Source of the DNA: Trichoplax adhaerens
Lineage: Eukaryota; Placozoa; Uniplacotomia; Trichoplacea; Trichoplacidae
Direction of reading: 5' to 3'
Length of the DNA stretch: 64,000 bases
Assembly: GCF_000150275.1 (NCBI RefSeq)
Contig: NW_002060959.1
Location: forward strand, 378,172-442,171
Shown here: in pieces, positions 1-12,512 of the stretch
Layout of the letters: each line of letters starts with the position of its first letter
How positions within the stretch are numbered: position 1 is the first letter of the stretch
The notes under the pieces: generated by a model
Database searches by the model: none
Told to the model about the DNA's origin: nothing
Seen by the model: the letters and a program-made list of their open reading frames with translations, nothing else
Made by a program: the position numbers and the translations under genes

Positions 1-1609
1 CAATCACTCAATATTCAAAGTAAAGTTTTAGGGAAGGACAAAAGCGCGTGTAAAAATGCCAAGGTTTCTCCATCTGGTAGTGGAAATGAAGACTTGGGTA
101 AAAAGCTAACCTCAATGCATGAAGTTATCGCATCAACTCTACGAATGATTAGGTTACAATTGATCGATGTTGATAACATAGGCATCTATCGATCTTATCG
201 TAATTTTGGGGTGGTTCGCTTAGCTGGAACTAAATATGAGAACAGTTTATGCCTGTTTCAAAAATCACGAAATGTTCGATACCAAATATGGGGAAAAAAC
301 CGTCAACATTATTATCTTTCGTGCCGGCTTGAAAAAAATGATGATCATTCGCGCACAGAATATCCTAACACTCTTTCTCAATATCAAAGAGCATTGCAAA
401 CACTATTAAAGAACATTGAACATGTTGATGTATCTGTGGCTAATTCATGCGATTACCTCGGTAACATTTGTGAGAATATCTATCGATGTACGGATGCTTT
501 ATCATTATATCAAAAATCGCTTGAAATTCGCCAGCAAATATTCGGAGAAAATCATAATTTAGTAGCTAATTCGTATGACAATATTGGATGCATCTATTGC
601 AATCTATCTAAGTATGAAGAAGCCATAGGCATGTTTAATTTCTCTTTGCGTATTCGACAGAAAAAATTAACAAATATTAATAATATGCGAATAGCTGAGT
701 GCTACGGAAATATTGCTCACGTAAAGTTTATTTCGTTTTGTTACAAAGATTCTCTTACCATGTTTGAAAAATTCTTGGAAATTATGTCAACCGTACTTGA
801 TGGACACCATATCAGTACAGCTGATGTCTATAATAATATCGGAGTAATAAAATATCATCTATCAGATTGTACGGAAGCATTAAAGGATTATCAAGCTTCG
901 CTAGACATTCGTTTAGCATTACTTGGCAGTAATCATCGATATGTTGCAGATTCATATTATAATATTGGCATGGCTTATAGATATGAGCGCCATTATGATA
1001 AAGCGATAGAATCACTTCAGAAATCGGTCAATATTTACACACAGTCTTTAAGACCTAATCATAGGCAAATTGTCGATGTTCGCCGTATCATTAAAATAAT
1101 GAATCGTAAATATTCTCCAAAAACATCAAAATCTAAACTGAATATCATATCCAAATTTGTTGGTAATAATGCTCGTCAGCATTACCAAGATTTATCCTCG
1201 ACTATTCAATCTTCGGTGCAACAAGCTGATAATTTTCCAGGTAAGGACAATTAATGGCATAATTTATAATACAAGCATGATTTGATTTATGTAAAGTAAT
1301 TTTTTATGTCATGATACTGAATTTTAACTTTACTGAAAATGATAGAAAATGAAAACATAACGTCTTCCAATATTAATGAGTCAAATGCTAGCCAAGCCGA
1401 AGATGGCAAGTAGATATACTGTAACTTACTCTTAAAACCTTTTCTTATAAACTAGCACAAAATTTATTTCCCGGTAAGTCCAATGTGTGGGCATATAACT
1501 CAAAAACGATTAATAAGAACAAAATAATTTTTTTGCAGATGAAATTAAGCAATCAACAGTGAATGGAGAACATACGGTAAGCAATACAATTGCTGTAAGG
1601 CATGATTAA
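1..1609 (+). CDS. TPR-repeat protein, 5'-truncated by the window edge
   Basis: The frame is open from base 1. Its first codons already read like the end of a TPR helix pair (QSLNIQSKVLG), so the gene starts outside the window and neither the TTG at 94 nor the ATG at 115 is a convincing start. About five good 42-residue kinesin-light-chain-type TPRs follow, with the family pattern of A-x-S-Y-x-N-I-G, a Y-x-E-A-L-x-x-Y-Q-K-S-L-x-I-R core and a final L-G. The preceding part is degenerate. The continuous frame stops at 1252-1254, but CCAG|GTAAGG at 1240/1241 is a strong phase-1 donor. A polypyrimidine-CAG acceptor ends at 1538, and exon 1539-1609 continues in frame (DEIKQSTVNG...) to TAA. An optional exon 1346-1405 would also fit in phase. 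The proteins in this family are predicted cytoplasmic scaffolds; no enzymatic domain is visible and the partner is unknown. The TPR call is sure; the tail exons are inferred. Confidence 0.85.
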
Positions 1610-4600
1610 TTGATTATTGAATAACATACTGTTAGGCATTCAATCCCTTTAATGTAACTAGGAAAAAATCATACTGTAGTGTTACTGTCCCTAGAAAGAT
1701 GAATTTTATTATTTTGAGTGAGTAATTCCCTATAATGGCAGGCAGAAAGCAGTTTACCGTAAATATGCTTCTGAGGATAATACCGACAGGCTAAAATTTT
1801 TAGGAAATTTACTACAATTCCGGCATATTCTAGTTTTGTTATTACTAGACCAGTTTAAAGCTGTTATGAATCTACTAAAAGTAATAAGTATGCTTCTTTA
1901 TATTGTTTTGTAGAAGGTACCAGTATATAATATCTTACTGTATCTCAATCATGTTTATGTAAAACAGCTATGTGCATAATTGAATTAAATATGATACAGT
2001 CTATAAGTGCTTAGCCTTATTTAATCTAGGACAGCAAACTACTTCCGAATTGTTAACATATCTTGCTTTACAATATCATAATTTATAGATATTTCGATAC
2101 GCTGGTTATTTATTAGTGCTATTTGTGGTGCCTTATTCGCATGTTAAGCTATCCTAAGACAGACTTATATACTAAGACAAAATTGCAAATAACAACCGGC
2201 ACTTTAATCGCAGAGCAGTAGTCATCATGCTATAAATCCATTCAATATTCTTTCGCAAGCTTTGAGCTTTATCCTCTTCGCAATAATAGAAGCGCTTAGT
2301 AAAACCTTACACAATTCATGATGCCAGGGTAGGTTAAACCTACTAACGCACTCATATTTAAAGAAAACGATCGAAAATAGAAGGATAAATTATTATAGTC
2401 TAAGATTTCAAAGGCGAAGTTATAAAAAATTCGTTATTCGTCTTGTTCTGTACTTATAAACATTATAGCAATACATTGACCTATGATAAATTTCTTTCTC
2501 ATAACAATATTTACTCCAATTTAGATGATTTTAATTTAATTTGATTTAAAAGTAGTATTGCTAATTGAAAGGTAATTTCTGCTATAATATACGATTTTTA
2601 GTAGTATATCAAATGCCTGAAATTAGTTTTTATTCATAAATTATCTCTTTTAGGACTCCATAAACGATCAAAGTTCCAAAATATGTGTTATACTATAGAT
2701 GACTGATGATCGGAGCATGAAATATGAAAGAATTTGAGGATAATATTACGTCCTTGGTAATATTCGCGTATACTTTCTTAATATTAATGATTTAATCAAT
2801 GGTATTTGAATGCGCTGAAGGTATCCGATAATGTGATCTAAATTTTAACCTAATTTAATTCAATCTTATTAGTGTTGGTAAAATTGTTACAAACAATGAA
2901 TAGATCTTTTTATGGAATAGTAAGGTACTTTATATCAATGCCGCAGCGCATATGATATAACAATAAGTAATGGCATCTATAATAATAGTTATAAACATGT
3001 AATTGATTGGCTATAGTTAGTAAATATAAAGAGTGATACTATAATGCAAAGTAAAAAGTACGAGTACGTAGAGTGCACCAAATATTACGAACGTGGGTTC
3101 GATTACTATTATGTAAACTTGGTGTCTTAATAGGTTCAAACAAGAAAATATTCTTTATATCCTTGATTTCGATCAAAGATGCATCTCTTGTATTAATATT
3201 ATTTCTTCTTTTAGTAATTGTATATTTTAATGCACCATAATCTCATATAAGAGATATTTAATTAAATTAATAAAATATAAATTATTAAAAATGGTTAAGA
3301 AATGGTTATTTCTGTCAACAAATTTTAATGAACATAATGGTATATAATTTAATGATAGCGAATTTAAGACATGATATAACGCGCTAATTCCGATAAATTT
3401 AACAATGAGAAATAGCCGTATAGACAACTGATGAGAAATTAAGATTGACACTTTACGTCCTCAATACTCTATTAAATGCAATACAATTTATTTTTATTTT
3501 TACTGGCAGTTAAGTTCGGAAAGCTTTGCTTTAAAACATATTTTAACTTTCAGCATCCATAAAATAAGCTACTGCTTTATTAAAACTCTAATTAATTTGC
3601 AAAATGGGAGTAGCTGAACAATTCTAGCATGTGTGTTGGCGTTTCTTTGAACTAAAACCGCATTCTGCATAAAGAAAATAATAATAATAGTTATCATTTA
3701 AATAGCTCTTGTATGATGGTTGTCACGCAAGAATAACTACCGATATCTTATAATTATCGTAAAGGAATAAGCTACCAAAGGATTCTAGTAAATATACCGA
3801 TTAAACTATAATGCGGCTTTAATTACACTAATAGACTTTGTTATTGAAGTTTACAATAATTTAGCTTATTATTATAGCTTACTCATTACTTAAAAATGAA
3901 TGGTAATTCAATTTAGTTAAAATAAAGCTATTTCAGTTTAAGGCATCTATAGTGAATCACCAAATTACCTCAATAATAGATTGGCCTCACCATTAGATAA
4001 AAGTAAAACATAGTCATAGCAAATTAAGCCAGCTAGATAAGTAATTATTGCTTTTATTTATAAATTTTGAGCAAGTAAAAAGAATATAGGCTATGAAAAT
4101 CTCGATTTGCATTTGTATTTTTAACCAGTAAAAACGAAAAGCTGATTGAATTGTTACGGATGGTAAAGTCTAAAACATTGTGGTACAGAAATGCAGTTTA
4201 TGAAGCTTGTAAAATATTTCAGAATTTAAAGCTTCTAGTCTAGTAATGAATTTCTTTTAGGATCAGTAGCTCTTATCTGTCAATATGTACCTTAATATCT
4301 TTTCTACAATACGTTGAGATATTTTATGTAATTCATTCAAAATTTCTAGAAAATTACCTACACGAATACAATAAAGAATGTTATTTTATCTAGTATTTCT
4401 TTTGCTCGATGGCGGTAAAAACACATCTGCTGTAATTGTTGAAGTCTAGAAATAAATTAAATGGCATTAACTATGAGTTTGTTATCAAACTGGTAAACCC
4501 AAATACTTACATGATTAGGCGTAAATATAACAGGAAACATATTAGAAAATGGAAATATTTCTATAAGTAACAGTGGTTTTGATAGATATGATTACTGTAG

Positions 4601-5549
4601 AGCGGCCCCAAAGTTAGTTGATAATTGGAGTTATAAGATTTACGAAAATAGTTCAAGTTATACGTTTAATTTTAAGATTATGCAAGTACCTATTTCTACA
4701 TTATATTAACGATACTCATTATCGCTGTTTTGCCGCAATGAATATATTAGGAATTTTAAATAATATTAGATAGTAATCAATAATTACCACCAAAAATTCA
4801 CTGCGAATTAAAAACCATGGTTAATTGTAGATCATGTGATACTAATAGACGTAATCAATTTAAACGTAAAAAATCTATACCATCAAATAGAATCAAAGTA
4901 AATTAAAAATTGGATTGATCTTTTATATAGATCAGTATCATTATAAGGTAAATTATTTCACCTAAACATGATTTAATGTTAAAAAGAAGCTGGTAATGGG
5001 GTTAGATACTTACAGCGGTGAATTTTGAGAGTGTAATAGTAATATAATGTAGCACTATGATGTACAATAGCTTTTTTTTTAAATATTTATAGGAGATGGC
5101 TGTTATGATGAAACAGTATATTTGTACTATTCAAAGTATTAAAAGTGCGTAACCAACAGCCATATAAAATTCTATTTTTGAGCAATATAATAAATATAAA
5201 TCTTAACTATACGTAGAACATTTTTGGAGGAATATAGAAAGGAATTTTGAAAAAATTGAACAGAATTATTGTGAAAAGTCTATAAAATTGATTATTCGGT
5301 TTATCTTCGCCACTTTCAATGGTTCTTATGAGAGTAAATAAGTGAATTCTTTTCTTACAGACGGATTCCAATAAATGTTATCTTTAAGTTAAAGGTGAAG
5401 TTGGCTATACGTGTCATATTGAAGATTTGCTCCATTTTAATAACTTGAATTTTGAGTTGGAGAAAATGCGGCCCTAAGGGATAAATAACCCGAAACATTT
5501 CATATTTAACTAAGCGGAATAAAAGTAAGCAATTCGCTTTGTATGCCTC
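1610..5549. other. non-coding AT-rich interval
   Basis: No coding region of recognisable family and no convincing chain of exons was seen. A 74-codon minus-strand frame at 3227-3451 is leucine/isoleucine-rich and fits chance in AT-rich DNA. Confidence 0.5.
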
Positions 5550-6107
5550 TGTAATGTAACTAGTATTGTGATTGTAGACTGTTAGCCATGTTTAGTATAA
5601 TGTACGGTAGATATTTATCCTAAGAGATATTTGGTAGCTATAACTATAGACTGTAGTGGTATAGACTCTATGCTAGAGTACAGATGACTATATACAGTAA
5701 CGTGTTATTAATTAATTAAGTTACTAATAAGGCTATAGGTAAAAATAGAACTGTAAATCATATATTAGGATATGGTTAATTCATCGTACTTTGGCTAGTG
5801 TGAATAATGTCTACGTAAGTACTGTAGTCGTATCCATATTGGATTAATGATGGTCCACGGTAGAATAGTCTTACTAAGAATAATTTAACTATGTGTAAAA
5901 TAAGGTAAAAGGTTGCCATGTGGATTGTAGCTGCGAATGCTACGAAAAGTATAAAAGCATGCAACTCTAGATTACTCTGTTAGTTCATTCTAGAAGTCTT
6001 TAGTATTAGTATTCGGCTAGAGTAGAGCTGTGTGTAGTTAATCCTTATATAAGATTCAATAAAGCCCTAATTTTTCTAAAATTTGGAATCTCGTGATTGG
6101 TATATAT
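5550..6107 (-). repeat. left arm of a dispersed inverted repeat (copy A)
   Basis: On the minus strand this 558-bp stretch matches 12513-13065 along its whole length with scattered substitutions and small indels. Shared landmarks are ATATATACC-ATCACGA at one end, AATAAAGC inside and AGTTACATTACA at the other. The two arms face each other across about 6.4 kb that contains the first class A GPCR gene. No terminal inverted repeats or target duplication were clear. Each arm also keeps a 62-codon open frame opening at TTG, with 12 of 62 residues different, which looks like neutral drift rather than a protein under constraint. It is likely a non-autonomous mobile element or a segmental duplication. 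Confidence 0.8.
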
Positions 6108-8760
6108 CACAGCCTCACATTTAGTTTGATCAGTAAAATAAATGAAAAGTAAATATTAGTAAAAGAAATAAATAAATAATTAGGGATGTACAGTATATCT
6201 GTGCAAGTCACAATAAGGTTAAACACAGCTCACTACCATTGTTTAAATTATAAAATTTGAGACATTATTTCTACTTTTATTAAGAATATTTCCTAAAATC
6301 ATTACATTAGAATATACTAATTGAAACGCAATGCCACTGATATTATTAAAATTTTTCTTGCTTATGTTAAAGTCAGTTTTCTAAGAAAATTATCGATCTT
6401 TAAAGAATTATTCATAAATTACGCACATGCTAGATTCAAGTAGATTTACTATATCTAGATTTATGTTTCATTTTAATTGCAAATAAAATTTACCGGTCAA
6501 TATTGGCTTTCTAAGTTATCTAGGTTTTTTCGCTTCGTCAATTTAGATAGCTAAGGAGGAGTAAATATTTACTTCTGAAACCTTATAATGTAAAGTTTGG
6601 CTAGTAGAGCTTTCTTGATTGTTATTCTGAATTAATGAAACTGATTTATAAATACTGATTAGAGCATCTAAAACAATAAACTTCTGACTGTTTTACTTGC
6701 TCGCCGAGATATAAAGATAGTAGACTCATAAAGGTATAACTTATTAATTAGCAGAAGTATGCTTTGCGCATATAATTAAGAACGATCTCTTATTAGAGAT
6801 TACTCATGAATATAATGTAGTTGAGAGATTGACTACTGCAGTGATGCTGAATTGAGCAATATTAGCCAATAGATAAAATAAAATGATACTCATGGATCAA
6901 AAGGTTGTTAATAGGATCAAAGTAGACTAACTGCAATAATATCATTAGATATACAAGTATTAAAAGGGTTATCCTAAATAGCTAATACCAATGATATTAC
7001 TCTTCGAGCAAGTCAGAATTGCGTAAAATTTTCAGTTTCAAGTTTCTCGAGTTGGGATACAAAAAATAAAATAAAGGTCCATCCAAGTATTTATTAAAAG
7101 GCTATTTTTGAATAATTGCAATTTACAAAACAAATTAGCTATATCAACAAAGAAAATGCGCCTGTTTAAAATTATCTCCTGATTCACAATCTTGATCGTA
7201 TCGTAAGAATAGAAATCTCTACAGTTTATTCCATTTGTCCGAAACTGGTAATTAACGATAAATGTCTAAATGCAATGTCAGGAACATTTTAATAAAATCT
7301 ATTGCTATCGTGCAAGTTGCAACCGGTTATTTACGATATTATTACTAGCAATCTTCTCATAATAATTATGGATGAAAAATGAGCATTGTAAGTAAATAGT
7401 TGAGTCAGAGTCAGAATTAGAGAACATTATTTCTATTTCAGGTACATTAATTAAAATAATAGCTAGATACCATCAAGATGCATAATACGTTTTATTTAAT
7501 TTTTTCCTGAATTCAATGGACACAAATTACATTAATTAAATGAAGTGATGACGTAGCACTTTCACATAGCGATGAGTTTGTTTAATAATGCAATTATAAA
7601 CGTTAAATTATAAGTTCAGTTTAAAATTTTGAAAGTAGCTCCTTTGCAGGTTGAATTATTTTTTCTTAATTACTTTGCCTTGCATGCTTAAATTTAAATA
7701 GACAAAGAAACAATGTTTATATATTAATTATACAATTCTCTTTTTCGAAAATAGAAGACTATTGTTCTTCAATAATTTATTCTTCGATTCATTAAACAGT
7801 TCTGTTGTCAATTCTTAATAAATTCAATTTTAATTGCGTGTTCGTTATTGTGTGTTATCTTGCTGGCCCATAGGTAACTAAGCTAACATTTTGAATACGC
7901 TATTGAAAAGGTTAATTTTTTTGGAGTCTTTTTCGATAAGATTGTAAAAAATTTTATACAGATCACTTTGACTTACGTCTATAGCCAATTGATATTATAA
8001 TATCAAGTGAATCAATTTTAGAAACAAATAGGCTAATTTCAGGTATATCTACAATTCCATTCCCGTCAATTCTTTACGGGATATTTATCCCATTATTATT
8101 ATTTTAGAGATCACGTCGAACTATTCATGGTACCATTGGCTATTTCGAAGCTCACCTTTTATGCTAAATTAGTCCTTCATGGGTAAGCACAAATGAATAA
8201 TTAACTCATAGATTTGAAATTTCATTTTAAAATATTATAATAGAAGGTTGTTTTAAAGGTTTCCTTCATGAATAAGGCTAATTTTCAAAAATTGAAGAAT
8301 AGATTAATCATCAGGATAATAATTGTAAATATTCAATGGCTAAGATGACACCAATAGAATTCTAACTGGACTGGATAATTAATTTGGATAGTAGTAAATC
8401 ATCTTCAAGAATAAGTTTATCATATTATTTTGCATCATTTATTCAACGATATCTCTTTCGGCTCCAGATGTTGTAATAAAAAGTCATAGCCGGAAATGAT
8501 CGACAGCGAATAAGATAACATCGATATCACTTATTAAAGTAATTGAATAATTGTCTTCTTTCAAAACTTTTAATAGAAATTGTGAGAACAGAAATTTTCT
8601 CATTTTATTTCTCCCAAATGTGATAGAGTACCATAGTAATAACATCATTTAAACAGAAATCAGAATTAAAGAGGCCGTTTATTAGCAACTTCAACACATT
8701 TTTAGTTTGAAGCTTAATCTTTGGATTATTATCTGTTAGATAGCACCATAACAAATCTCC
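6108..8760. other. non-coding interval upstream of the first class A GPCR gene
   Basis: AT-rich sequence with no recognised gene. It should contain the promoter and 5' UTR of the GPCR gene starting at 8761, but no promoter element could be defined with confidence. Confidence 0.45.
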
Positions 8761-9918
8761 ATGAATTCTTCGCGTGGTAATGGCCTTGGTTATGGTCATG
8801 GAAATATGGACCTAGGAAATATGAGTCATGGAAATATGGGTATAGGGAACTTGAACCATGGAAATATGGGCCAAAGCAATAGGGGCCAAGGACATATGGG
8901 ACATTCATCACATAATAATTCTACCATGAATATGACACATATGATGGCCACTCAATTACCACCCGATATAGTGATAGCCTTTATTACCTTAACTTTATTA
9001 GCCTTTATAGGTTTCATTATTAATGCTATCCTTGTTATCATCGCAATTCGTAGTAATCGCAAGAAAACCGCAGCTGATGGTCTTGTTGCACATTTATCTA
9101 TCTGTGATCTATTAACGACTATACCAACATTAAGCTACTGCTCAGTTATCTTCGTTTTTCGTGGTTTCGGTTGGCCAACGCAATTGATGAATATATTATG
9201 TAAAGCAACTATTTTCTGCCTCACTTTCTTCTATTCTTTAACCGTAAGTACTTTAACATTAATGTCTATAGAGCGATATCGTGCTATCATTCATCCGATG
9301 AAACCTCGTGTTTCTAGAAAGAGCTTGTGTATCCTATTAGTATTTATGTGGCTGTTAGTCGCAATCATTCCTGCCTTAGGCATAAGAAATACTGCCGTTG
9401 ATCCTCATAGCGGATATTTATGTGTACTAGAAGATGCACATCAGCATTATATCGTTGTACTTAATTTCAGCTACTGTGTGATTATTGGCTATATCATACC
9501 AGCTTGTATTATGTTGTATTGCTACAGCAAGATTATTAAAAAATTGAAACAATCATCCTTAACTAACAGAGAAAGCTTAAGGATAGAATCTCAACGCGAA
9601 TTTCAAAAGAAGCGTGCTATCAAAATATTAATGGCGGTTTCTGTAGTGTTTATTTTGACTGGTATTCCTTTAGTTATCGGCTTGATTATCCACATTTACA
9701 TGGATAGCAAACTATCTCAGTTGACACATTCCGATCACGGTCTGATCAATAGTTTAACATTGCTATTTTGGATACTCTTGCAATTTGCTCCTCTTTACAA
9801 TCCTATTATTTATTTCGCCAAGAAGAAAAATTTCTGGCAAAATTTTAATCACAAGACTGATCCAGTTTTACATGTAAGTCAGACTGTAACAGCGATGACT
9901 CATTCAAATGCTAAATAA
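8761..9918 (+). CDS. class A (rhodopsin-type) GPCR with a Gly/Asn/Met/His-rich N terminus
   Basis: An intronless 385-residue seven-helix receptor of the plasma membrane. The ATG at 8761 opens the frame. The family landmarks are visible: N88 in TM1, D116 in TM2 (LSICDLL), C147 before TM3, E171-R172-Y173 as the DRY variant, W197 in TM4, C221 in extracellular loop 2, P247 in TM5, P303 in TM6 and N347-P348-I-I-Y351 (NPxxY) in TM7. TM6 lacks the usual CWxP and reads T-G-I-P, so the W6.48 toggle position is Gly. Residues 11-49 form an irregular GNM/HGNM repeat, followed by NST and NMT glycosylation sites. The ligand is unknown; the helix pattern is of the general peptide or amine-receptor type. It is clearly paralogous to the receptor at 18949-20016, especially from TM2 to TM7. 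The receptor call is sure; the subfamily is not assigned. Confidence 0.95.
   Translation: MNSSRGNGLGYGHGNMDLGNMSHGNMGIGNLNHGNMGQSNRGQGHMGHSSHNNSTMNMTHMMATQLPPDIVIAFITLTLLAFIGFIINAILVIIAIRSNRKKTAADGLVAHLSICDLLTTIPTLSYCSVIFVFRGFGWPTQLMNILCKATIFCLTFFYSLTVSTLTLMSIERYRAIIHPMKPRVSRKSLCILLVFMWLLVAIIPALGIRNTAVDPHSGYLCVLEDAHQHYIVVLNFSYCVIIGYIIPACIMLYCYSKIIKKLKQSSLTNRESLRIESQREFQKKRAIKILMAVSVVFILTGIPLVIGLIIHIYMDSKLSQLTHSDHGLINSLTLLFWILLQFAPLYNPIIYFAKKKNFWQNFNHKTDPVLHVSQTVTAMTHSNAK
8791..8905 (+). repeat. coding tandem repeat (GNM/HGNM) in the GPCR N terminus
   Basis: The bases CATGGAAATATGG recur with variation several times and encode repeated H-G-N-M, L-G-N-M and G-H-M units at about residues 11-49. 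The paralogous receptor at 18949 has no such stretch. Confidence 0.8.
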
Positions 9919-12512
9919 GAAATAAAGCTAACGGTCAATATGAGGAATTCATGTTCAGAATCATTACATTTCTAATGTGTATTTATATTTCGTATGACTA
10001 GACAATATAGTATCTATTTGGAATACGAATAATAAATATAGGATAGGCATATATGCGACAGAAAGTACGTCTAGTATATTGACGATTCTTATGAAAAATA
10101 GTGATGATGCAGTTACTCAAATATTTATAACTATTCTCTTTTGCATTAAGTAGAGCACCTTCAGAATTAAATAAAACTTGTTAATAAGGGATGTCTAAAT
10201 TGATGACATAAAATGATATTCTGTTTGCTCTTATAATTTATGAAGATATTACTCATCCTTGAAAATACGACTATAAGACAATTATATTATATTACACGTA
10301 GAAAGTTATCAAGATATTACTTCCGATAGCAATGCCCAGCTGCAACGTAAAAGCTACTGATATTAACTCTGATGTGCTTACGTTCTACTAAAATACCGCA
10401 GGTATCATAGAATTTTTCTGATATGGGCGTAAACATGTAATTAAACAATAAAGAATACTTATAACCTCCAATAAATATCATCTGCAAAAAATGCTTTAAT
10501 TTTATTTATAAAAGATCTTGAAGTTATTGCATACTACTATATTAAATGAGTAGTCGTCTTCAGAATTAAAAAGGCTTTGACACGTACAAAATGCCCGTAC
10601 ATCAAAGTATAAGTTATACAAATATACTGCGATTAAACTCTGCTTAATTTAAGAACAGAACAACAATACTTTATAGCACTCACAAATCTGGTAATGACTC
10701 ATTATTAACCAGGCTGGAAGATATTATTTCATGTCCTTTTTATTCGTATCATATAGAAAATGAAAACTTAATCATGACGTTTCATATAGTATCGAAGTAG
10801 GGGGAGAAAGAGGCACTTCAATAAGCTGCCAAAGTTAAGTAGTTATGGTGGTATTACGTACAGTGATGGACATTTACAAAGTACTCTCATTTATCATGAC
10901 TCATTAGATTGACTGCCATTTCTGCCTTAACGTACGAGGTATATTTTTCTCTTAGATAATCCAGTATTTATGATTATGTTATAAGTGATGATAATTTTAC
11001 AAACTTTCATTACTGTTGATCAGAAATATATTCCGTTATTGATTTCTTCTTTGCTAATCAATATCGATACATCGACAATTAGATAGTTAATTTCGGTTGT
11101 ATCCTGTAGCTATAACTACGTTATAAGTGTTGATAATTATTCAACCTACCATTACTATTGGTCAGAAAAAGATTCTGTATTAATTTTTCCTACACATATT
11201 ATATTTCACTCAATGCATGAAGCTGTAAATAAGTGATTAAAGCTATAATACTTTTCCGATTGCTATAATTCGTACTGGTAAAATCATGTTTATACAGCAG
11301 CAATTACTATAACCATTTATCGGTAAAATTTTATATTATAGCCAATTTTTATCGATAATTATAATCGAAAAATTTCTTGCTTATAATTGCTCAATTTCTT
11401 CTTTAATGTAAGTGAAGCCTAATCTAATTTACAACTAATTAGCCGTAGGGCGAATAAATTCAGCCATTTAAATACGAATGTAATAATATTATCGCCACCA
11501 GTAAAAGACTAGTCTTGATTTTGCCGTATATTATATTACAAAATATTATTAAAACTGTATCACAGGCTTAATTAATCACAAATGATGACAAAAAGTCACA
11601 AAATGGGATATAGTGCATTAGCAAGCAACTATTGTGATAAAATCAGCATTCCATGTGATATACTTGATATAACTTCATATTGCATGGAAATCTATGTTCA
11701 TAAGAATTTTTCAAGAATATTATGCGACATCATTGTTTATTAGCCAATTTAACATCATGAAATATTTATTACAATGTTATTATATAAGGCCTGTGTTGGA
11801 TCAGAATTGTACAGGGAAACGAGATTGGAGCAGGTACATTCTATTAATCTCTGCTGAACATGAAATAATTAGTAGAAAGGACGATTTCTATATATTTTGG
11901 AAGTTGAGCATACGGCGATACTGAAAAAGGAATGAATATGACTAAATTACAGAAGACTATACAACGAGATTCTAAATTGTTAAGATATTTCTCAGCCACT
12001 CGAATACCACGATAGAAACTTATTTACGATTAGACCGCTCGCAAAATAATTCGAGAATTTTGAGAATTAAAGTTGTCGCTGGCTTTAATTTACACCGAAA
12101 AGGCTGTGATGATGTCTGTAAGTAAGGAAAATTGCCTCAAGTACAAATGCTGTATTATTTTATCGTAAACAATAGTATTCTATGCACAAGAAGGTGCCAT
12201 GTTACCATGCAATATATAATGACGCCAAATCAATATTATAGGTTAAGTGAGAATATAACATCAGGTTATAGTGAACTTTTTGAGATAGATTTATTTAGAA
12301 TGAAAACTTATTGCTAAAAATTATCATTAAAACTAAATTTAATAACTTATTTCTAATGAATAAGTTTCTTATGAATAAAATTCTATCAATATTATAATAT
12401 CTAAACTAAGCAGCACAAAGCATGGGAAAGGAATAAGCATTGTAATATTATAAATAAATTTTTCTCTAGAATACAAAATATTTCTTCGAGAATAATCGGT
12501 TTCCCAATTGTA
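9919..12512. other. non-coding interval downstream of the first class A GPCR gene
   Basis: AATAAA lies at 9921-9926, only three bases after the stop codon, and further AATAAA copies occur within about 300 bp. Any of these could serve polyadenylation. Short frames of 76 codons (11694-11924, ATG) and 61 codons (12132-12317, TTG) show no recognisable family. A short direct duplication is listed separately. Confidence 0.45.
10974..11190 (+). repeat. direct duplication of about 75 bp, period about 140 bp
   Basis: The stretch 10974-11046 (GTTATAAGTGATGATAATT...) recurs diverged at 11116-11190 (GTTATAAGTGTTGATAATT...). Both continue through a CATTACT-TTG-TCAG-AAA segment in the same order. Confidence 0.65.

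Noticed and set aside
94-115. TTG at 94 or ATG at 115 as the start of the first TPR gene
   Set aside because: The frame is open to base 1 and the upstream codons already read as TPR, so the gene begins outside the window.
5776-5964. 62-codon minus-strand frame conserved with 12651-12839
   Set aside because: Both frames open at TTG, not ATG, 12 of 62 residues differ, and they lie inside a duplicated non-coding repeat, so conservation follows from the duplication.
11694-11924. 76-codon ATG frame
   Set aside because: No recognisable family; isolated in non-coding sequence.
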